Source of the DNA: Bolinopsis microptera
Lineage: Eukaryota > Ctenophora > Tentaculata > Lobata > Bolinopsidae
Direction: 5' to 3'
Assembly: GCF_026151205.1 (NCBI RefSeq)
Contig: NC_087083.1
Span: 1,116,001 to 1,180,000, forward strand
Length of the DNA stretch: 64,000 nt
Made by a program: the position numbers and the translations under genes. This document shows, piece by piece, positions 11,373-22,700 of the stretch. Below the pieces are notes generated by a model. It saw only the letters and a program-made list of their open reading frames with translations. It had not been told where the DNA came from and ran no database searches. Numbering within the stretch: position 1 is the stretch's first letter; each line of letters starts with the position of its first letter.

Positions 11373-12269
11373 TACCTTATCGGACCTTATTTGGACGGAC
11401 ATTACTTGAACGCTGGAGGCCCTAGCGTTCATCTTAATGTCCGTTCAAATAAAGTCCGTTCAATTAATGTCCGTCCAAGTTAAAGTCCGTTGAAATTTTT
11501 TCAAAACTTTTTCCATTTCGAACTTTTTGTCCAGAATATGACAACTATGATAACTTTATTGTGACGTAAGTTAACGACGGAAAGGTTCTCCTTGGTCTGC
11601 CGGAGGCACAGAAAACTCTACTAGTATATGATGTTTTCAAGGGTCACTTGGCGGAAAAAGTCAACAAAATTATGGCACTCAACAACATAGTTCATGAGCT
11701 AGTCCCCGCCAACATGATAAACTTGTTCCAGCCTCTAGATATTACGGTAAATCGTGTTGCCAAGGACATTGTCCGACGTTGTTATAGTTCATATTACTGA
11801 GGGGAGGTAATGAAACAGTGCTAGGAAAGCTCTACGTGATGTTAAGGTTAAAACCTAAAGTTGTCTAAGATAAAACCACTTCACGCCGAATGGCTTGTAA
11901 AAGTTAACACTGAAATGCAGGACCGGGGCAGTTTGATAAAAAAAGGTTTCCATAAAGCTAGAAATCACTGATGCTTGTTTAAGCATGGACTATTTCATAC
12001 ACGAAAACCCATTTGATGAACATGATATGTGATATTAGATACTGATCATGTACACATATTTAAAATTTTTACTGCTTAATGACTGCTTTTCTTACTTACT
12101 GTAAAAAAAATGGATTTCAAAATCATTTTCTGAAATTATAAAAACCTCAAAAAATTGAAAAAAATTCGGCTTTTTGATGGTTTTGAATGCCTTCGAGCGT
12201 TCATATTAATGTCCGTTCATAATTACGTCCGTTCATGTAATGTCCGTCCAAATAAGGTCCGATAAGGTA
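11373..12269 (+). mobile_element. Pogo-like DNA transposon with decayed transposase (copy 1)
   Basis: The ends are inverted repeats: TACCTTATCGGACCTTATTT at the left and its complement at the right, with TA at each outer edge. Internally, 11,600-11,800 (+) translates to LVYDVFKGHLAEKV, then NNIVHELVPANMINLFQPLD and VNRVAKDIVRR. This is the D-x-F-x-x-H...VPAN...QPLD signature of the DDE_1 (pogo/Tigger) transposase family. 11,870-11,970 gives LHAEWLVKVNTEMQ and KKGFHKAR, the family's C-terminal end. Stops and missing N-terminal domains make it a pseudogene. The subterminal regions repeat the word GTCCGTTCA several times. Confidence 0.85.
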
Positions 12270-12762
12270 TAACGTGTTAAATTATTCTATCGCTAACTAT
12301 GTATACATAGTACATGTATCTAATGCTTAGTTTATTTACCTTGATGTCAGAAGCTCCATTTTAACCCCGTTAAGCGTACTTTAATAGTCTCGAATATATA
12401 AGTATGTGACCTAAGAGTCACCAGTCAGGAACGGTCCTGTACTATAATTATCATTGACAGTGCTATAACTGAAGAGTCCTTGTTGCTCCCAGCATATAAT
12501 CGTGGTGTAGTGGTTGGGTGTCACTATATTAGTGTACGATCCCGGACCCTGGTGAGACCTGAAGGAGGATATGGTCGAGGTAAGTGCTAGCCCGGTTCTC
12601 CTGGCTAACCAGGCATGATCATGTTTCGAGAGCAGTAGGCATGCTCTCGTGGAGCCTAAAATAAGTATCCTGACATACGTTTTATTGAGCGCATAATGGT
12701 CCATCATTGTAGATTATTAACGTTCAACTGAGCGTTGTGTCTTACAGTAACGTTGGTAACTA
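12270..12762. other. No gene seen
   Basis: Spacer between the pogo-like and hAT-like elements. A piece near 12,720 (CGTTCAACTGAGCGTTGTGT) recurs at about 16,268, so it is itself a repeat. Confidence 0.35.
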
Positions 12763-13856
12763 GTAGTGTACAGGGGTGTAGGAATGATTTTCTTCATGGG
12801 GGGGCCAAATTCAAAATATTATTGGGCGCTTCGCGCCACACCCTAAATTTTTTGGCGCTTCGCGCCAAATCCTGAATTTCGAGGGTAAGGGCAAAAGGAA
12901 ATTGCAGCATGTGCGGTATCGCGATTTTTCACGTTTGCCGCGACAAATCGCGATTTTCAGATTTTGGCCTCACGACAAATCGCGATTTTTTTCAGTTCTC
13001 CATGTCAAATTGCGCATTTTCCTTAAAATCTATGGACCAAATTCTCGTTTTCTATAATTAGTATATGAAACCAATCAGTATCGCATCCACAACCTTCCGA
13101 ATGTAGGCAAGGACTTCAAAAAAACCGAAAACAGAAAAATATATTTTCGGCTCAGAATGATCAAGGTAGCATGAAACATGAACTAAAGTAATTTCCAGAA
13201 AAACTTTGAAAAATTTTGACTTAGAAAATTTTCGGTCCGAGTTATTCTCGATACGTACCTCTGAAAGCAGAGCTCCCGCTTCCGAGCTCGTATTGCGAAG
13301 GGGAGGCCTGCCTTCCGAGATCGCATTACAAAGGCCAAAGGGGAACCCTCGAGTCCAAAATCATACATCGAACTTCGAAAACCGAAAAAAATATTTTTGG
13401 CTCATAATGATCAGGGTAGCATGAAACATGAACAAAAGTAGTTTCCAGAAAAACTTTGAAAAATTTTGACTTAGAAAATTTTCGGTCCGAGTCATTCTCG
13501 ATACGTACCTCTGAAAGCAAAGCTCCCGCTTCTGAGCTCGAATTGCGAAGGGGATGCCTGCCTTCCGAGATCGCATCACAAAGGGGAACCCTCGAAAACC
13601 AAAAAAAATATTTTTGGCTCATAATGATCAGGGTAGCATGAAACATGAACAAAAGTAGTTTTCAGAAAAACTTTGAAAAATTTTGACTTGGAAAATTTTT
13701 GACTAAATAAATTTTCGGGGAAAAATTTTTTTTCCCAAAAATTTTTAGAAACCTAAATTAAAAAGTTGGCCCTTTTTGGCCCCTTGCCCAGATTTCATGG
13801 GGGGGCGATGGCCCCCCCCCCCCTGCCCCCCCGCTTCCTACACCCCTGGTAGTGTA
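12763..13856. mobile_element. Non-autonomous hAT-like element with 8-bp TSD
   Basis: The terminal inverted repeat CAGGGGTGTAGGAA (12,771 onward; complement ending at 13,848) is flanked by the perfect 8-bp duplication GTAGTGTA (12,763-12,770 and 13,849-13,856). An 8-bp TSD with CAGGGGTG ends is the hAT signature. The interior has no transposase. It holds two full and one partial copy of a roughly 220-250-bp unit (GCATGAAACATGAAC...CTCTGAAAGC) starting near 13,160, 13,410 and 13,627. G- and C-runs lie just inside the ends. Confidence 0.88.
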
Positions 13857-14339
13857 ACTATGGTAAATTTTTTTTTGTTTTAAAAACCGGAGGGCCACCC
13901 TTAAGGGCTTTGAAACCGGTTTATTGACAATATAATATATAAATAAACTGAAGTCGTAACATTCATGTCAATACTATAACTAACTGAAATAATATAATCT
14001 GTAGTTAAAATAATAATACTTAATCAAATGAATCTCTTTTATTTCCACACTAATTCTCACACCAAGCTTTAATTCACACAAATTTTATCAGATTACTATC
14101 ATGGCGGCCGAGATGGCTCACCAAAATTTTCACTGAAAATTTTGAATTAAAAAATTAATTATACAAAATCAAACTCAAAATCGTTTTCAAAATAAGAATC
14201 GTTTTCAATTTCAATATAAAAATCGTTAAATAAAATTTAAGCTCTAAAATTTAAAACAGTTACCAATTACAATCCGTATAAATAGCGTTGCGCCGATGTA
14301 TCGTTTGTTCGGGTAGTGAATGAACGATAACGCTCATGA
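13857..14339. other. No gene seen
   Basis: AT-rich, with no ORF or repeat family that I can identify. Confidence 0.35.
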
Positions 14340-15595
14340 AATTTACTGGGATCATACTATAGAGTATGGCTGGTGGTAATAGGCCGTGCGCCATCGACCG
14401 TGAGACGCGCGCGCTGACCATTGAATGGTTTTTTAGCTCGTATTTCGGCCAGCACATTATTTCGGAAACAATCAAAAAGTTATAATACTTCCCATATAAC
14501 AATTTTGTTGAAATTTGGTCAGCTTACGTAATAAACGTATAAATACTTATGTTCTATTGAACCTAATTTAGTTTGAGCAATTTTGATTGTCAGAATTTGA
14601 GTTATCAACGAATTTATACCTATTTTGTCATTTTTAGACCTCTTAATCAAGGCCAATCACTCCCAACTAAATTAGGTTCGGTAGTTAAGTATGATTGGAA
14701 GATTCTGACAAATTTTCAGAATGATTCATATACAGGAACCTGAGATATGACAGAATAATACGACAAAAATCAACGAATTTCGTCAAATTACGCGACTTTT
14801 ACACCTAATTTTGCTCCAAAAGCCGCGCACCATAAAATATGGCATCTAGTCGATACTCACTGTAGGAGGTGCACCATAAAAATAAACTTGCTCGGATTTT
14901 AAAATTTTTTGTACCATTGTTTTCTAGAGACTGTGAGAATTTTCACAATACTAAATTTGTCATACCTTTTTTGGAAAGATCAGTGAGTTTCGCCTAGGTA
15001 CCATATTTGATGGTGCGCGGCTTTTGGAGCGTAATTTGACCAAATTTGACCAAATTCGTTGATTTTTGTCGTATTATTTGGATATATCTTCAGTTCCTTG
15101 AATGAGATCATTCCAAAAATGAAAAATTGGCGAAGACCTTCCAAATATAATAGGGCTTTCGCAACTGTCCGAAAAATTTGGTGGATATCGGAGTTGATAT
15201 AGTGATCAAAATGGAGCAAAATACGCTGCTTTTAGCTGTCACATAATGTCTGATGGTTGGTTATGCTTTAAACTTTTCGGACACTTTCCTTGTAAGTCTA
15301 TGAGTAAGCTTACCAATTTTTGTTGCAATCGGAGGTCGGGAAGGATACTAAATATCTATTTGTTTGAAGAAAATTGTGCTGGCCGAAATTAGCGCTAAAA
15401 AACCATCCTACAGTCGGCACGCGCGGCTCACTGTCGATGGCGCACTACCTACTCACTGATCATTTCAAAAAGGTGAAACAAATTTGGTACTGTGAGAATT
15501 CCCACAGTCTCTAGAAAACAATAGTACAAAAATTTTGAAAATCCGAGCATGTTTATTTTTATCGTGCACCCCTTAGTGGTAACTAGTGTTATAGT
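14340..15595. mobile_element. Complex fold-back element
   Basis: Nested inverted repeats pair 14,345-14,470 with 15,362-15,470 (TCGGCCAGCACA and complement; GGTTTTTTAGC and complement). They also pair 14,748-14,850 with 14,998-15,083 (AAGCCGCGCACCAT and complement), and 14,858-14,955 with 15,480-15,590 (TTTCTAGAGACTGTGAGAAT and complement). There is no ORF. It looks like an old palindromic DNA element rearranged by secondary inversions. Confidence 0.7.
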
Positions 15596-15603
15596 TATCT
15601 CTT

Positions 15604-15720
15604 GATTCACGATGTCAATCCTTCGCAGCTCGGTGAGGCACAGTGGTGCATCTCGCCGATCTACCGTTGCGAGAAGCATTATTTGATGCGCGCGCGACCC
15701 AGTAGTGCATCGCGCTACCA
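15604..15720 (+). repeat. tRNA-like dispersed repeat
   Basis: Member of the family seen at 10,066-10,260. It begins TTCACGATGTCAATCCTTCG and ends TGCATCGCGCTACCA. Confidence 0.5.
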
Positions 15721-16285
15721 AGTTATCTCCCGATTTACCGTGCTTGTCGGGGAAAGGGAGATGCATGCATATTGCATGGTCTAATGTGAGTTTTAAAGTG
15801 TATTTAATTGTTAAATTTTAACAAAATAAGTAAAACGTGACATGCGGTGAAAGAACACTGCGTATGATAAATCGGGAGGCACGATAAATTGGGAGCGGAG
15901 ATGACTCGTGACTGCAACACATAAGGAATTTGACATTTATAAATGTAATTTGCACTATAGGTTGGACTGCACGGGATCGGACCCCTCAGTTTCAGTTCAT
16001 TGTTTCACTGAGTTCATCGGGTTAAGCACTATCCAAATCTATAGTGCGAAATTTATTTATAGCCATATTGCCATGTGTAATCTGGCAATTTCTGATGCAT
16101 AAATTGTAAAAACGACTAATATGGAATGCGCATTGAATTGATTGCTGGGCTCTGGGTGTGTGTGCGCGTGGTTGTTATTATGATGCGTTGAGATCAGCTA
16201 CGTTGATGATATGTGAATGTGCGTGTTATGCGTGTTGTGCTGATAAGGCTTTAATTGAGCGATGGCTAACGTTCAACTGAGCGTT
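15721..16285. other. No gene seen
   Basis: Non-coding. Near 15,850-15,900 the words GATAAATCGGGAGG and GATAAATTGGGAGC form a short direct repeat. Confidence 0.3.
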
Positions 16286-17640
16286 GCGTCTTACAGGGTA
16301 AGAGCACTAATAACTTTTAAAGATTTCGATTCAACCTTAAATCCAAAACTTGATATTTAAGTTTACTACTGCGAATACAGCTCGATATTTTTCTACAAAT
16401 GCTGCAATATTACACAGGTGATTACATTTTGATATCCTTACAATCCTTTGAATTGTAAAACAAAAGGTGCCGAACTGTACGTATTTTTTACGACTTTTGT
16501 ACGAACTGAGCAGCTATGCTCTGTGTAAAACATTGCAGTTCGATATTTCCTGAGGGTAAGAGCACTATATACTACTAGGTGTGTTCCTTTGTCCAGTCAG
16601 GTCTATTCTTTGTAATCGAGGGATCATAATACATCGGGTGGGGCGCTGATTTAGACTTGAGAATCCGTGGAAGAGGCGATCGGATCAAAATTCTCGACGC
16701 CACGTTCTGATCTTCTAAATGGGCGGACTGCAGTGAATAGAATGATGCGATGCCCTGCCTAAGAATAATGATCTGTCACGCGGAGTCAAGTTGTGATCGA
16801 GTATAACAACAACACTGAAATCGTTAAGGATTCTGATCTAAACCAATCCTCAGGATTTGTTTTGTTTAGTTAGTTCGACAGCTGGTTGGCTTCGCTAGGT
16901 CACGTGGCTTGAGGGTAACCCGTGAGTGCCCAGTTTATTTAATGCGTGATACTCGCGCGTCTAGGTAGGTTATAAGCCTACAACCTGATGATGAGCTCAG
17001 TTTCTCAGCGGTCACATAAAATTTGATGCTTTACTCTCTCCCTTCCTCCTTCTCTGTCAGCAAAACCAATTTTAAAAGTTTAACCCATCCCTGGCCCAGT
17101 GGCCATTTCACATCATGTGGTCTCTTATCTATCTGATGTAGAAACTAATACACCACAACGCTTTCTTTTGCCGAAGTTTCCAATTCGTTATATAGGTGAG
17201 GTACATCAAGAAATTTTGTAATCCTTGCCATCCTTTGTTAAAGCAATACCACTCTGTGTAACTCATCTCAGTTCGCTATATTTCCTAACAGCACTGTGTG
17301 TTCCTTTATTCAGGCGGGTTTAATCGGTCTTCATAACTGCACTCAGACAATTTCAGCCTCTTCCTCAATAAATCGGGAGGGGGGCGCTACTGACTGGAGG
17401 ATCCCTGGATGAGGCGTTCAAGATTCTCGACGCCGGTCCCGGGTCCTGATCACTTAATGGGCCGAATGTTGTGAATAGAATGACGCGGTTATATAGGAAA
17501 CGATTAAAACTCACGTAAAATCTCTTGTGTGCTCCCTCGGTAGGTTATGAGCTTAGTTTCTCAACGGTCACATAAAATTTGCTGCTCTCTCTCTCCCCCT
17601 TCCTCCTTCTCTATCAGCAATGCCATGTCATGTTGTGGTC
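16286..17640 (+). repeat. Diverged tandem duplication of about 0.6 kb
   Basis: Two related halves share, in order, a GCAGTTCGATATTTCCT-like stretch (about 16,535 and 17,265), GTGTGTTCCTTT with a following CAGG-type word (16,580 and 17,297), AATTCTCGACGCC / AGATTCTCGACGCCGG (16,690 and 17,420), GTGAATAGAATGA(T/C)GCG (16,733 and 17,470) and GGTCACATAAAATTTG (17,010 and 17,566). There is no ORF. Origin unknown. Confidence 0.6.
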
Positions 17641-17805
17641 CAATGTCTATTTACTGTAGAAACTAAAATACCAATGGCCGAATTTCATCAAACCGTTTTT
17701 CGAAAAACCAATTAACTGAGGCACAATAAGCGTGCCTGCAACCTCAAAACGATTTTGGAACATCGTTTGCCAGGTGTTTCATAGTTATAAGTAAAATCCT
17801 CCAAC

Positions 17806-18770
17806 TACCTTATCGGACCTTATTTGGACGGACATTACTTGAACGCTGGAGGCCCTAGCGTTCACCTTAATGTCCGTTCAAATAAAGTCCGTTCAATTAA
17901 TATCCGTCCGAGTTAAAGTCCGTTGAATTTTTTCAAAAATTTTTCCATTTCGAACTTTTTGTCCAGAATATGACAACTTTTAAATTTCAGTCAATTTCAA
18001 TAGCTATCATTAGACTAAACAATATCGTTGAATCAATAAAAACAAGGTATTATAAAATTTTAACAATCTGAATTGTAAATATTTGATACATGTTACGCCT
18101 TCGGCGGCGTTACGCCTTCGGCGGCGCGCGCTTCGCGCGCGAAAAGTGGCATGCAACGTATGTCAAGTAAATATTACATTATTGCATGATAACTATCTTG
18201 AAGTTGATCTTCGGCTTCTTCTACCTGACTCCACATTTTATCTTACAACTGGTTGTCTGTCCAACTCGTAGTCGTACCGGGCAATGAATTGCCCAGCACT
18301 AAACAGATTTGTGCTGGGAAAGCTCCACGTGATGTTAAGGTTAACCTAAAGTTGTCTAAGATAAAACCAAGCTTCACGCCGAAAAGCTTGTAAAAGTTTA
18401 CACTGAAATGCAGGACCGAGGTAGTTTGATAAAAAAATGGTTTCCAAAAAGCAGGTATTCGTATTACTGATGCTATTAAGCATGGAATATTTAATGCACG
18501 AAAACCCATTTGATGAAGACGGTATGCGATATTAGATAATGATCATGTACACATAATTTAACATTTTTACTGATTAAAGGCTGCTTTTCTTGCTTACTGT
18601 ATGAAAAATGGATTTAAAAATTATTTGCTAAAACTAAAAAAACGTCAAAAAAAGATGAACAAAAATTCGGATTTTTGATGGTTTTGATTGCCTTCTAGCG
18701 TTCATATTAATGTCCGTTCATAATTATGTCCGTTCAAGTAATGTCCGTCCAAATAAGGTCCGATAAGGTA
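17806..18770 (+). mobile_element. Pogo-like DNA transposon (copy 2)
   Basis: Same ends as copy 1 (TACCTTATCGGACCTTATTT, complement ending at 18,770) and same internal sequence in 18,300-18,560 (GAAAGCTCCACGTGATGTTA; ACTGAAATGCAGGACCG). The DDE core is absent here and replaced by unrelated sequence containing GCGCGCGCTTCGCGCGCG near 18,123. Confidence 0.83.
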
Positions 18771-19771
18771 TTATACAAATATCACTCGTTAACTACATGG
18801 GTTGGTTTAACTTCATTTGTCACTAATTTTAACGGTTTAATTGTACTTTGCAGCAGCTCGCGCCATTTTACGGCCTGGCTGGGCGGCTGGCTGCAATCCC
18901 TGTCTGCGGTTCTCTCTTCAAGCTTCATGAGCGAGCAATAGACTGCTGACTAGCAAGCTAGGTAAGCACCATTCGGCAGCAAAAGAAGGCTCTATCCATT
19001 ATATTAGCTCGGCAGTCCTATTTAGTCAATGCCATAGTAGTTAGTACATTCACATAGCCATGTGTCTACGCGTACTGCGTGACGCGCTTAATTACTGCAA
19101 GTGAGAGGGCTGGTTAGAGCAAGTTAGTACATAACCAATAACAATTTCCCGCTCATTTCTGAAGTCATATTTGTAGCTTTTTGTTCTACTAAGACGCGCG
19201 TCGAGTTAGACTTGGACTCGTCGACGCAATGCAAAACTGGGCCGCACAATAAAAATGTTGGCGCAAAATTGGTCACAACGAACGGTCACCTTTTAAGTGA
19301 CGTTCTCACTTTAAGCCTTGGCCGGAGAGATTTCGTACAATACAGTATAGATTAATAATACTTAGTAGTAAAACAAGTCATCTAGCAAATATCAAAACAA
19401 ATTAAGGTTATATTAACTTAAGCATTGTTTATAAAACAAGAAACTGAGCTGTAAACCTTGTAGTTTTGACTAGAGATCAAACGCCCCCTATATGCAATAG
19501 GGCCCTAAAGTAAAACGAGAAACTGCATAAACCCTTTGGCTGAAAATTTTGTCCCGATATCCGACATACCTAAACATATTGGAAAGAAGTTTTATCGGTT
19601 CTAAAGAACACATACATATAAATGTGTTGTGTGCAAATTGCTTTGAAAGCCAGGATTACCTAAAAACATACACCACTAAAATGTAAAACAGTTTGTCCAT
19701 CTGAGTCAGCTGAAGGTTGTGATAACGTCATAAAAATGTGATGACGTAACCGAAATGTGACGTCATAAGGT
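18771..19771. other. Downstream region of STIP1, no gene seen
   Basis: A piece around 19,050-19,090 (CACATAGCCATGTGTCTACG) is repeated in inverted orientation at about 47,790-47,825. Between 19,715 and 19,770, just past the STIP1 stop, three CRE-like words occur (AACGTCAT, TGATGACGTAAC, GTGACGTCAT). Confidence 0.4.
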
Positions 19772-22700
19772 CTATCGAACTTGAACGACGCCGCTTTCCA
19801 CGAGTTTCATGAACTTGTCCCGGACATCTGCGTTTTTCAAATGCCTGAAGAGAAATGTGCATATCAGTAATTAGCACGACACTGATAAACAGAGCCCAAC
19901 ATCCAGGACTTATTGGTATTGTTAAATGCCTGTCAATAACATATCATTATATAATCTTCTCTATAAAAATTCTCTATAAAATTATAATTCTGATAGATTT
20001 AGAACTTTTGAGGGGTCCCGGACCCCAACCGCCAAACGGTGCCCGCAGGGCAGCCACGCCCATATTTGGTTCAAATTATTATATTCAAAAACATTTGGCG
20101 GCCAAATTTGCCGGGCATTTTGGACCAAATATGGGCGTGGCTGCCTCGCGGGCACCGTTTGGCGGTTGGGGTCCGGGACCCCCTCAAAAGTTCGGTCACC
20201 GGTCATAGTTTGTTGGTCAACTGCTATCTCGAAACCAAGTTTCACAAAAAAATCAGGGTGAACCCCCCCCCCCCCCCCCCCCCTATTAACAAAAATTCAA
20301 AATATTTGATAAAATCAATCGGGCCTCATTTAGATTACAGCATTAATTTAAAATTAAACTAAAATAAATTATATTAAAAGTAACTTACTCCTGGGCTGCA
20401 GCTGGGTCTTTCTGCATTTGTTCTAAGATGACTTGCATGGACGGGTCTTGTAAGATTTGCTGGATCTCAGGATCGTTCATGGCGAGTTTAGCCCTGAAAA
20501 CAATAATAAGTTACTATAAGTAAACCATGAAGAGAAATATCACGATGGTTAGGTCAACTTATAACAGACTTCATAATATACGTGTAGATCTACATTCTAC
20601 GGCGTGTGCAGTGAACAGTGTTATCCGCTTCTACTCTTAATTTTGTTGAACGTTTCTTGTCAACTTACTTCTTTTAAACGGAGAATACTTTTCTACTGAT
20701 CCAAACGTCACTTCGCAGGTTACCGCAGTTTTAATAAATTTAAAATTAACAAGTAAGTTTAAAATTTAACGATTATATTTATTATAGGCTGCAGCTATAT
20801 TCTGTTGCCGCACATTAAGCCATGCTGAGTTTAACCTATACTTGCTCACATTAACCTATACTTGCTCACATTAACCTATACTTGCTCACATTAACCTATA
20901 CTTGCTCATTTTAACCTATACTTGCCCACATTAACCTATACTTGCTCATTTTAACCTATACTTGCCCACATTAACCTATACTTGCTCATTTTAACCTATA
21001 CTTGCTCACATTAACCTATACTTGCTCATTTTAACCTATACTTGCTCACATTAACCTATACTTGCTCACTTTAACCTATACTTGCTCACATTAACCTATA
21101 CTTGCTCATTTTAACCTATACTTGCTCACATTAACCTATACTTGCTCATTTTAACCTATACTTGCCCACATTAACCTATACTTGCTCATTTTAACCTATA
21201 CTTGCTCACATTAACCTATACTTGCCCACTTTAAGCTATACTTGCTCACTTTAACCTATACTTGCTCATTTTAACCTATACTTGCTCACATTAACCTTGC
21301 CTTCTTTAATCTAGCACACAATAGATTTCAGTTGTGTGTAACACTGCCTTGTGTAGCAATATACCAAGGAAACAGACAGATTACAACAGTAGAAAATAAG
21401 AGCTAACGTTTAACACCAACCCGAGGAATTCTCTAGAAAAGCTCTCTTCTCTCTCCCTTCCTTGGAGCCGAGTAAATGGCTCCTGTCGCTTCCCTGTTCT
21501 TAGGGGACAGAGGGATAATGGTCATTAGTCCTAGCGAAGGTTGTATGAGGTCTGCTGTGCGCCGCGTTCACGATAATCGGTGTAAAACAATAGAGAGGGA
21601 GGAGCAGTTGAATAACGCATTTCTCTCCAGCAAGCTAGCGGGTAATCCTCAATGCTGCTCAGTTCTCGTTTGTATTTTTCAGTAAAGCTGCTCCAGCAGC
21701 AATCTGCATTGTTACAAGAATATTTTGGGGACATGGCGCAATTCTGTTTTAAGATTGTTAGATTCGGATATTTTATTGGTCAAAGCTTTGGTCTGATTGG
21801 TTAATAGCTGTCACGTTACAACGATTCGTGCATGAATTCATTTTTGTGTATTTTTGTGGCAAAAATTTTAAAACTTGCACATAATTTCATATAGAATGTT
21901 GAGAGAACAATGAGAATGAATATCTTTCTGATGTCACTTCTTATCGTCGGAGCTTCTGCTGATAACGAAGGTAAGGCTGATAATCGTGTAGGTTTAATGC
22001 TTAACATAGTTTTAATAACTTACAAGAGAATGGTGTTTTATTTGCCCCTATATTGGGTGTCTCAGTTACTATTTTGTGTTATTTCGTGCACTTAATGTGA
22101 TTATTCGTGTTTAAATGAATAGTCATTATTTAATAGTTAACACCACAATTTTGTTTTGAAAATCGCCATTTGAAACTATTATGATCACAATTTGTTGACT
22201 AAAGGCAAACCACAAGTTTCATTGTGAAAGTCATGGTTACAAATTACTAAGTTATCTTTCATTAAATAAAGTAAAATCACACAGGTTGGATACCGCCAAT
22301 CCTTGGTGTTTGGCTAGATTACGATCTGCCTAACAACCCAATAGAGATCAGCACTGATAGCACTCCAGGGAGTGGTGATATAATGTGGCTGGACACACGG
22401 AATGCACAGGATAAACTTGCTGGAGGAATCATAGTGAAGTTCCTCGATCCCGTTGTATGGATATTAAACGACTGCCGAGTTAATAGGTATCATCCCTTCC
22501 CAACCAATCTGCCCGATGCTACCAACAATGTTTGGAGGATAACAATCATCAAAGATTCAGGCACTAGATTGGTCATTCACTGTAACGATATTGAGGTGCT
22601 TGACTTCACAGCGTCAGATTCAGAGTGCGAAGCTACAACTTGGAGAGATACCTTCGACAAAGACATGGTGAAGATAAAGTTCGGACAAGCCGACAGGGCA

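Noticed and set aside
20831-21296. 20-bp direct repeats resembling a CRISPR array
   Set aside because: The units are contiguous with no spacers and the genome is clearly animal; it is a minisatellite.
18771-21909. A single gene joining the CCP exons at 1,144-9,086 with those at 22,975-23,872
   Set aside because: Phases and module type permit it. However, a signal-peptide exon at 21,910 and the antisense STIP1 3' exons lie between, and no linking exon was found, so I list two loci and note the alternative.
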